This document shows, piece after piece, positions 1-8,812 of a stretch of 64,000 bases of DNA. Each line of letters opens with the position of its first letter. The first letter of the stretch is position 1. Position numbers and translations under genes: made by a program. The notes below the pieces were generated by a model. The model made no database searches. It was not told the origin of the DNA and was given only the letters and a program-made list of their open reading frames with translations. This stretch comes from Anaspis maculata (taxonomy: Eukaryota > Arthropoda > Insecta > Coleoptera > Scraptiidae). Location: assembly GCA_949128115.1 (NCBI GenBank), contig OX421968.1, forward strand, positions 51,539,423-51,603,422, read 5' to 3'.

Positions 1-24
1 TCGAGGTTTTCCACTAAATTTTTT

Positions 25-42
25 GCAAGGCTATAGCAAGGC
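25..42. repeat. Intra-monomer 7-bp direct repeat flanking TATA; indel hotspot
   Basis: GCAAGGC (25-31), TATA (32-35), GCAAGGC (36-42). This short direct repeat recurs in every monomer and is where most length variants of the array occur: loss of 3 bp (for example near 29,630 and 39,315), insertion of TA (near 812), and forms reading CTTATAGC, CTATAAGC, CTAGC, CTGC and CTATACA. The pattern is what replication slippage between direct repeats would give. Confidence 0.85.
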
Positions 43-73
43 AATATTTTGAAATTTGAAATTTTCGATTTTA
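43..73. repeat. A/T-tract block with tandem GAAATTT pair
   Basis: Two adjacent GAAATTT units (51-57 and 58-64) sit among A/T tracts at 43-50, 52-57, 59-65 and 68-73, with another at 16-24. The tract spacing is roughly 7-10 bp, which could give intrinsic curvature, a common property of satellite monomers. One GAAATTT unit is lost in the monomers near 10,275 and 12,365, giving 255-bp copies. Confidence 0.7.
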
Positions 74-129
74 TGCGATGGGCGGGTTGTATCATCATTG
101 CTTTGAAATAACGTGACTACCAAAATGTC

Positions 130-154
130 CTTGCGTGACGACGTCACGCGCAAG
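130..154. other. Conserved palindrome (8-bp arms, 1-nt centre) within the monomer
   Basis: The core GCGTGACGACGTCACGC (133-149) is a perfect inverted repeat of two 8-bp arms around a single A at 141. Outside it CTT (130-132) can pair with AAG (152-154) if GC at 150-151 is bulged out. The core contains TGACG and CGTCA half-sites, resembling a CRE/bZIP-type dyad with wider spacing, and CGACGTCA differs from the CRE octamer by one base. It recurs in every monomer with few exceptions: a CACGGGC form near 29,223 and its relatives, and a 4-bp loss near 16,386. It could be a protein-binding dyad or a cruciform-prone site; function is not shown. Confidence 0.8.
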
Positions 155-167
155 TGTCAATAACTTG
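151..167. other. Small dyad overlapping the palindrome's 3' flank
   Basis: CAAGT (151-155) and ACTTG (163-167) are complementary with a 7-nt loop. CAAG at 151-154 is also the partner of CTTG at 130-133 in the extended form of the larger palindrome, so the two structures would compete in single-stranded DNA or RNA. The arms are short and this may be chance. Confidence 0.4.
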
Positions 168-360
168 GGAATGGAGCATAGAAGAGGAGAACTGATGGGT
201 GTTTTTGATTGCTATTAACATGTACAACAATTTGATACCGTTTTCGAATCGATCGGACAAAGTCGAGGTTTTCCACTAAATTTTTTGCAAGGCTATAGCA
301 AGGCAATATTTTGAAATTTGAAATTTTCGATTTTATGCGATGGGCGGGTTGTATCATCAT
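157..360 (-). other. Recurrent 67-codon open frame of the monomer, not judged a gene
   Basis: An ATG-to-TGA frame lies on the minus strand of most monomers; this copy, starting MMIQPAHRIK and ending FYAPFPSY, stands for all of them. I recognise no domain, signal peptide or membrane segment. Against coding: 262 is not a multiple of three, so frames of neighbouring copies never join. Many copies are broken by 1-2 bp indels. The common variants are mostly amino-acid changing (Ile/Thr, Leu/Val/Phe, Ala/Ser, Arg/Gly, Lys/Arg/Thr, Ser/Thr) with only a few silent ones. A minority lack the usual stop (TGA to TGG) and run to 83 codons. It is probably a chance open frame kept by sequence homogenisation. 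Confidence 0.8.
242..258 (+). other. CENP-B-box-like 17-mer, 7 of 9 core bases
   Basis: The CENP-B box core is NTTCGNNNNANNCGGGN. Bases 242-258 read TTTCGAATCGATCGGAC: TTCG matches and CGG matches, but the central A is G (251) and the final core G is A (257). The segment is almost invariant across the array. A functional box normally keeps all nine core bases and requires a CENP-B-like protein in the host, so this is only a resemblance. The same bases contain TTCGAATC, which also resembles the core of a pol III B box. Confidence 0.25.
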
Positions 361-375
361 TGCTTTAAAATTACG

Positions 376-2983
376 TGACTACCAAAATGTCCTTGCGTGA
401 CGACGTCACGCGCAAGTGTCAATAACTTGGGAATGGAGCATAGAAGAGGAGAACTGATGGGTGTTTTTGATTGCTATTAACATGTACAACAATTTGATAC
501 CGTTTTCGAATCGATCGGACAAAGTCGAGGTTTTCCACTAAATTTTTTGCAAGGCTATAGCAAGGCAATATTTTGAAATTTGAAATTTTCGATTTTATGC
601 GATGGGCGGGTTGTATCATCATTGCTTTAAAATTACGTGACTACCAAAATGTCCTTGCGTGACGACGTCACGCGCAAGTGTCAATAACTTGGGAATGGAG
701 CATAGAAGAGGACAACTGATGGGTGCTTTTGATTGCTATTAACATGTACAACAGTTTGATACCGTTTTCGAATCGATCGGACAAAGTCGAGGTTTTCCAC
801 TAAATTTTTTGAAAGGCTATATAGCAAGGCAATATTTTGAAATTTGAAATTTTCGATTTTATGCGATGGGCGGGTTGTATCATCATTGCTTTAAAATTAC
901 GTGACTACCAAAATGTCCTTGCGTGACGACGTCACGCGCAAGTGTCAATAACTTGGGAATGGAGCATAGAAGAAGAGAACTGATGGGTGTTTTTGATTGC
1001 TATTAACATGTACAACAATTTGATACCGTTTTCGAATCGATCGGACAAAGTCGAGGTTTTCCACTAAATTTTTTGCAAGGCTATAGCAAGGCAATATTTT
1101 GAAATTTGAAATTTTCGATTTTATGCGATGGGCGGGTTGTATCATCATTCCTTAAAAATTACGCAACTACCAAAATGTCCTTGCGTGACGACGTCACGCG
1201 CAAGTGTCAATAACTTGGGAATGGAGCATAGAAGAGGAGAACTGATGGGTGCTTTTGATTGCTATTAACATGTACAACAATTTGATAACGTTTTCGAATC
1301 GATCGGACAAAGTCGAGGTTTTCCACTAAATTTTTTGCAAGGCTATAGCAAGGCAATATTTTGAAATTTGAAATTTTCGACTTTATGCGATGGGCGGGTT
1401 GTATCATCATTGCTTTAAAATTACGTGACTACCAAAATGTCCTTGCGTGACGACGTCACGCGCAAGTGTCAATAACTTGGGAATGGAGCATAGAAGAAGA
1501 GAACTGATGGGTGTTTTTGATTGCTATTAACATGTACAACAATTTGATACCGTTTTCGAATCGATCGGACAAAGTCGAGGTTTTCCACTAAATTTTTTGC
1601 AAGGCTATAGCAAGGCAATATTTTGAAATTTGAAATTTTCGATTTTATGCGATGGGCGGGTTGTATCATCATTGCTTTGAAATAACGTGACTACCAAAAT
1701 GTCCTTGCGTGACGACGTCACGCGCAAGTGTCAATAACTTGGGAATGGAGCATAGAAGAGGAGAACTGATGGGTGTTTTTGATTGCTATTAACATGTACA
1801 ACAATTTGATACCGTTTTCGAATCGATCGGACAAAGTCGAGGTTTTCCACTGAATTTTTTGCAAGGCTATAGCAAGGCAATATTTTGAAATTTGAAATTT
1901 TCGATTTTATGCGATGGGCGGGTTGTATCATCATTGCTTTAAAATTACGTGACTACCAAAATGTCCTTGCGTGACGACGTCACGCGCAAGTGTCAATAAC
2001 TTGGGAATGGAGCATAGAAGAGGACAACTGATGGGTGCTTTTGATTGCTATTAACATGTACAACAGTTTGATACCGTTTTCGAATCGATCGGACAAAGTC
2101 GAGGTTTTCCACTAAATTTTTTGAAAGGCTATATAGCAAGGCAATATTTTGAAATTTGAAATTTTCGATTTTATGCGATGGGCGGGTTGTATCATCATTG
2201 CTTTAAAATTACGTGACTACCAAAATGTCCTTGCGTGACGACGTCACGCGCAAGTGTCAATAACTTGGGAATGGAGCATAGAAGAAGAGAACTGATGGGT
2301 GTTTTTGATTGCTATTAACATGTACAACAATTTGATACCGTTTTCGAATCGATCGGACAAAGTCGAGGTTTTCCACTAAATTTTTTGCAAGGCTATAGCA
2401 AGGCAATATTTTGAAATTTGAAATTTTCGATTTTATGCGATGGGCGGGTTGTATCATCATTCCTTAAAAATTACGCAACTACCAAAATGTCCTTGCGTGA
2501 CGACGTCACGCGCAAGTGTCAATAACTTGGGAATGGAGCATAGAAGAGGAGAACTGATGGGTGCTTTTGATTGCTATTAACATGTACAACAATTTGATAA
2601 CGTTTTCGAATCGATCGGACAAAGTCGAGGTTTTCCACTAAATTTTTTGCAAGGCTATAGCAAGGCAATATTTTGAAATTTGAAATTTTCGATTTTATGC
2701 GATGGGCGGGTTGTATCATCATTGCTTTAAAATTACGTGACTACCAAAATGTCCTTGCGTGACGACGTCACGCGCAAGTGTCAATAACTTGGGAATGGAG
2801 CATAGAAGAAGAGAACTGATGGGAAGTTTTTGATTGCTATTAACATGTACAACAATTTGATACCGTTTTCGAATCGATCGGACAAAGTCGAGGTTTTCCA
2901 CTAAATTTTTTGCAAGGCTATAGCAAGGCAATATTTTGAAATTTGAAATTTTCGATTTTATGCGATGGGCGGGTTGTATCATC
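376..2983. repeat. Five-monomer higher-order unit, two copies (offset 1,312 bp)
   Basis: The series of monomer types from about 376 (plain; GAGGACAAC with a GGCTATATAGC insertion; GAAGAGAAC; GATAACG; GAAGAGAAC) recurs from about 1,688. The shared +2 insertion in the second member (near 812 and 2,131) makes independent origin unlikely. The second copy carries a private 1-bp insertion near 2,824 (GGGAAGTTTTTG) that breaks the open frame. Confidence 0.7.
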
Positions 2984-5900
2984 ATTCCTTAAAAATTACG
3001 CAACTACCAAAATGTCCTTGCGTGACGACGTCACGCGCAAGTGTCAATAACTTGGGAATGGAGCATAGAAGAGGAGAACTGATGGGTGCTTTTGATTGCT
3101 ATTAACATGTACAACAATTTGATAACGTTTTCGAATCGATCGGACAAAGTCGAGGTTTTCCACTAAATTTTTTGCAAGGCTATAGCAAGGCAATATTTTG
3201 AAATTTGAAATTTTCGATTTTATGCGATGGGCGGGTTGTATCATCATTGCTTTAAAATTACGTGACTACCAAAATGTCCTTGCGTGACGACGTCACGCGC
3301 AAGTGTCAATAACTTGGGAATGGAGCATAGAAGAAGAGAACTGATGGGTGTTTTTGATTGCTATTAACATGTACAACAATTTGATACCGTTTTCGAATCG
3401 ATCGGACAAAGTCGAGGTTTTCCACTAAATTTTTTGCAAGGCTATAGCAAGGCAATATTTTGAAATTTGAAATTTTCGATTTTATGCGATGGGCGGGTTG
3501 TATCATCATTGCTTTAAAATTACGTGACTACCAAAATGTCCTTGCGTGACGACGTCACGCGCAAGTGTCAATAACTTGGGAATGGAGCATAGAAGAAGAG
3601 AACTGATGGGTGTTTTTGATTGCTATTAACATGTACAACAATTTGATACCGTTTTCGAATCGATCGGACAAAGTCGAGGTTTTCCACTAAATTTTTGGCA
3701 AGGCTATAGCAAGGCAATATTTTGAAATTTGAAATTTTCGATTTTATGCGATGGGCGGGTTGTATCATCATTCCTTAAAAATTACGCAACTACCAAAATG
3801 TCCTTGCGTGACGACGTCACGCGCAAGTGTCAATAACTTGGGAATGGAGCATAGAAGAGGAGAACTGATGGGTGCTTTTGATTGCTATTAACATGTACAA
3901 CAGTTTGATACCGTTTTCGAATCGATCGGACAAAGTCGAGGTTTTCCACTAAATTTTTTGAAAGGCTTATAGCAAGGCAATATTTTGAAATTTGAAATTT
4001 TCGATTTTATGCGATGGGCGGGTTGTATCATCATTCCTTAAAAATTACGCAACTACCAAAATGTCCTCGCGTGACGACGTCACGCGCAAGTGTCAATAAC
4101 TTGGGAATGGAGCATAGAAGAGGACAACTGATGGGTGCTTTTGATTGCTATTAACATGTACAACAGTTTGATACCGTTTTCGAATCGATCGGACAAAGTC
4201 GAGGTTTTCCACTAAATTTTTTGAAAGGCTTATAGCAAGGCAATATTTTGAAATTTGAAATTTTCGATTTTATGCGATGGGCGGGTTGTATTATCATTCC
4301 TTAAAAATTACGCAACTACCAAAATGTCCTCGCGTGACGACGTCACGCGCAAGTGTCAATAACTTGGGAATGGAGCATAGAAGAGGAGAACTGATGGGTG
4401 TTTTTGATTGCTATTAACATGTACAACAATTTGATACCGTTTTCGAATCGATCGGACAAAGTCGAGGTTTTCCACTAAATTTTTTGCAAGGCTATAGCAA
4501 GGCAATATTTTGAAATTTGAAATTTTCGATTTTATGCGATGGGCGGGTTGTATCATCATTGCTTTGAAATAACGTGACTACCAAAATGTCCTTGCGTGAC
4601 GACGTCACGCGCAAGTGTCAATAACTTGGGAATGGAGCATAGAAGAGGAGAACTGATGGGTGTTTTTGATTGCTATTAACATGTACAACAATTTGATACC
4701 GTTTTCGAATCGATCGGACAAAGTCGAGGTTTTCCACTAAATTTTTTGCAAGGCTATAGCAAGGCAATATTTTGAAATTTGAAATTTTCGATTTTATGCG
4801 ATGGGCGGGTTGTATCATCATTGCTTTAAAATTACGTGACTACCAAAATGTCCTTGCGTGACGACGTCACGCGCAAGTGTCAATAACTTGGGAATGGAGC
4901 ATAGAAGAGGACAACTGATGGGTGCTTTTGATTGCTATTAACATGTACAACAGTTTGATACCGTTTTCGAATCGATCGGACAAAGTCGAGGTTTTCCACT
5001 AAATTTTTTGAAAGGCTATATAGCAAGGCAATATTTTGAAATTTGAAATTTTCGATTTTATGCGATGGGCGGGTTGTATCATCATTGCTTTAAAATTACG
5101 TGACTACCAAAATGTCCTTGCGTGACGACGTCACGCGCAAGTGTCAATAACTTGGGAATGGAGCATAGAAGAAGAGAACTGATGGGTGTTTTTGATTGCT
5201 ATTAACATGTACAACAATTTGATACCGTTTTCGAATCGATCGGACAAAGTCGAGGTTTTCCACTAAATTTTTTGCAAGGCTATAGCAAGGCAATATTTTG
5301 AAATTTGAAATTTTCGATTTTATGCGATGGGCGGGTTGTATCATCATTCCTTAAAAATTACGCAACTACCAAAATGTCCTTGCGTGACGACGTCACGCGC
5401 AAGTGTCAATAACTTGGGAATGGAGCATAGAAGAGGAGAACTGATGGGTGCTTTTGATTGCTATTAACATGTACAACAATTTGATAACGTTTTCGAATCG
5501 ATCGGACAAAGTCGAGGTTTTCCACTAAATTTTTTGCAAGGCTATAGCAAGGCAATATTTTGAAATTTGAAATTTTCGATTTTATGCGATGGGCGGGTTG
5601 TATCATCATTGCTTTAAAATTACGTGACTACCAAAATGTCCTTGCGTGACGACGTCACGCGCAAGTGTCAATAACTTGGGAATGGAGCATAGAAGAAGAG
5701 AACTGATGGGTGTTTTTGATTGCTATTAACATGTACAACAATTTGATACCGTTTTCGAATCGATCGGACAAAGTCGAGGTTTTCCACTAAATTTTTTGCA
5801 AGGCTATAGCAAGGCAATATTTTGAAATTTGAAATTTTCGATTTTATGCGATGGGCGGGTTGTATCATCATTCCTTAAAAATTACGCAACTACCAAAATG

Positions 5901-6690
5901 TCCTTGCGTGACGACGTCACGCGCAAGTGTCAATAACTTGGGAATGGAGCATAGAAGAGGAGAACTGATGGGTGCTTTTGATTGCTATTAACATGTACAA
6001 CAATTTGATAACGTTTTCGAATCGATCGGACAAAGTCGAGGTTTTCCACTAAATTTTTTGCAAGGCTATAGCAAGGCAATATTTTGAAATTTGAAATTTT
6101 CGATTTTATGCGATGGGCGGGTTGTATCATCATTGCTTTAAAATTACGTGACTACCAAAATGTCCTTGCGTGACGACGTCACGCGCAAGTGTCAATAACT
6201 TGGGAATGGAGCATAGAAGAAGAGAACTGATGGGTGTTTTTGATTGCTATTAACATGTACAACAATTTGATACCGTTTTCGAATCGATCGGACAAAGTCG
6301 AGGTTTTCCACTAAATTTTTTGCAAGGCTATAGCAAGGCAATATTTTGAAATTTGAAATTTTCGATTTTATGCGATGGGCGGGTTGTATCATCATTGCTT
6401 TAAAATTACGTGACTACCAAAATGTCCTTGCGTGACGACGTCACGCGCAAGTGTCAATAACTTGGGAATGGAGCATAGAAGAAGAGAACTGATGGGTGTT
6501 TTTGATTGCTATTAACATGTACAACAATTTGATACCGTTTTCGAATCGATCGGACAAAGTCGAGGTTTTCCACTAAATTTTTGGCAAGGCTATAGCAAGG
6601 CAATATTTTGAAATTTGAAATTTTCGATTTTATGCGATGGGCGGGTTGTATCATCATTCCTTAAAAATTACGCAACTACCAAAATGTCCT
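1500..6690. repeat. Eleven-monomer higher-order duplication (offset about 2,887 bp)
   Basis: Bases about 1,500-3,804 correspond to about 4,387-6,690 with the same order of diagnostic variants, including the GCTTTGAAATAACG segment, the TATATAGC insertion, paired GATAACG monomers and the TTTTGGC form at the end. The offset drops from 2,887 to 2,886 after the private insertion near 2,824. The match ends where 3,805 is T (CCTTGCG) and 6,691 is C (CCTCGCG). Confidence 0.75.
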
Positions 6691-7240
6691 CGCGTGACGA
6701 CGTCACGCGCAAGTGTCAATAACTTGGGAATGGAGCATAGAAGAGGACAACTGATGGGTGCTTTTGATTGCTATTAACATGTACAACAGTTTGATACCGT
6801 TTTCGAATCGATCGGACAAAGTCGAGGTTTTCCACTAAATTTTTTGCAAGGCTATAGCAAGGCAATATTTTGAAATTTGAAATTTTCGATTTTATGCGAT
6901 GGGCGGGTTGTATCATCATTGCTTTAAAATTACGTGACTACCAAAATGTCCTTGCGTGACGACGTCACGCGCAAGTGTCAATAACATGGGAATGGAGCAT
7001 AGAAGAGGACAACTGATGGGTGCTTTTGATTGCTATTAACATGTACAACAGTTTGATACCGTTTTCGAATCGATCGGACAAAGTCGAGGTTTTCCACTAA
7101 ATTTTTTGAAAGGCTATAAGCAAGGCAATATTTTGAAATTTGAAATTTTCGATTTTATGCGATGGGCGGGTTGTATCATCATTCCTTAAAAATTACGCAA
7201 CTACCAAAATGTCCTCGCGTGACGACGTCACGCGCAAGTG

Positions 7241-8812
7241 TCAATAACTTGGGAATGGAGCATAGAAGAGGAGAACTGATGGGTGTTTTTGATTGCTATT
7301 AACATGTACAACAATTTGATACCGTTTTCGAATCGATCGGACAAAGTCGAGGTTTTCCACTAAATTTTTTGCAAGGCTATAGCAAGGCAATATTTTGAAA
7401 TTTGAAATTTTCGATTTTATGCGATGGGCGGGTTGTATCATCATTGCTTTAAAATTACGTGACTACCAAAATGTCCTTGCGTGACGACGTCACGCGCAAG
7501 TGTCAATAACTTGGGAATGGAGCATAGAAGAGGACAACTGATGGGTGCTTTTGATTGCTATTAACATGTACAACAGTTTGATACCGTTTTCGAATCGATC
7601 GGACAAAGTCGAGGTTTTCCACTAAATTTTTTGCAAGGCTATAGCAAGGCAATATTTTGAAATTCGAAATTTTCGATTTTATGCGATGGGCGGGTTGTAT
7701 CATCATTCCTCAAAAATTACGCAACTACCAAAATGTCCTTGCGTGACGACGTCACGCGCAAGTGTCAATAACTTGGGAATGGAGCATAGAAGAGGAGAAC
7801 TGATGGGTGTTTTTGATTGCTATTAACATGTACAACAATTTGATACCGTTTTCGAATCGATCGGACAAAGTCGAGGTTTTCCACTAAATTTTTTGCAAGG
7901 CTATAGCAAGGCAATATTTTGAAATTTGAAATTTTCGATTTTATGCGATGGGCGGGTTGTATCATCATTGCTTTAAAATTACGTGACTACCAAAATGTCC
8001 TTGCGTGACGACGTCACGCGCAAGTGTCAATAACTTGGGAATGGAGCATAGAAGAGGACAACTGATGGGTGCTTTTGATTGCTATTAACATGTACAACAG
8101 TTTGATACCGTTTTCGAATCGATCGGACAAAGTCGAGGTTTTCCACTAAATTTTTTGCAAGGCTATAGCAAGGCAATATTTTGAAATTCGAAATTTTCGA
8201 TTTTATGCGATGGGCGGGTTGTATCATCATTCCTCAAAAATTACGCAACTACCAAAATGTCCTTGCGTGACGACGTCACGCGCAAGTGTCAATAACTTGG
8301 GAATGGAGCATAGAAGAGGAGAATTGATGGGTGTTTTTGATTGCTATTAACATGTACAACAATTTGATACCGTTTTCGAATCGATCGGACAAAGTCGAGG
8401 TTTTCCACTAAATTTTTTGCAAGGCTATAGCAAGGCAATATTTTGAAATTTGAAATTTTCGATTTTATGCGATGGGCGGGTTGTATCATCATTGCTTTAA
8501 AATTACGTGACTACCAAAATGTCCTTGCGTGACGACGTCACGCGCAAGTGTCAATAACTTGGGAATGGAGCATAGAAGAGGACAACTGATGGGTGCTTTT
8601 GATTGCTATTAACATGTACAACAGTTTGATACCGTTTTCGAATCGATCGGACAAAGTCGAGGTTTTCCACTAAATGTTTTGCAAGGCTATAGCAAGGCAA
8701 TATTTTGAAATTCGAAATTTTCGATTTTATGCGATGGGCGGGTTGTATCATCATTCCTCAAAAATTACGCAACTACCAAAATGTCCTTGCGTGACGACGT
8801 CACGCGCAAGTG
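7241..8812. repeat. Dimeric higher-order repeat, three copies of 524 bp
   Basis: Monomers alternate between GAGGAGAAC/GTGTTTTT/CAACAATTT and GAGGACAAC/GTGCTTTT/CAACAGTTT; the second type also has AATTCGAAA and CCTCAAAAATT. Copies begin near 7,241, 7,765 and 8,289. Private changes are GAATTGATG near 8,322 and AAATGTTTTG near 8,675; the latter creates an ATG and a short plus-strand frame without significance. Confidence 0.85.

Larger units (their letters stand above)
1..262. repeat. Reference monomer of the satellite (first full unit)
   Basis: This copy serves as the coordinate frame for the sub-elements described below; the phase is arbitrary. By hand count it has 102 G+C in 262 and 14 CpG. 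The CpGs cluster in the palindrome (133-151) and in the last 25 bp, while 43-73 is almost pure A/T. It belongs to a minor class with GCTTTGAAATAACG after the TCATCATT motif; most copies have GCTTTAAAATTACG or CCTTAAAAATTACG there. It carries single recognition sites for TTCGAA, ATCGAT, CGATCG and GACGTC, which are conserved in nearly all copies. Confidence 0.95.

Noticed and set aside
164..203. 5S rRNA-like signature (CTTGGGAAT and GATGGGTG)
   Set aside because: The two motifs resemble parts of the 5S internal promoter but are in the wrong order and spacing, and the rest of a roughly 120-nt 5S gene is missing.
2719..2985. Distinct 88-codon frame
   Set aside because: A 1-bp insertion near 2,824 shifts the monomer frame into a longer open stretch; there is no sign of coding.
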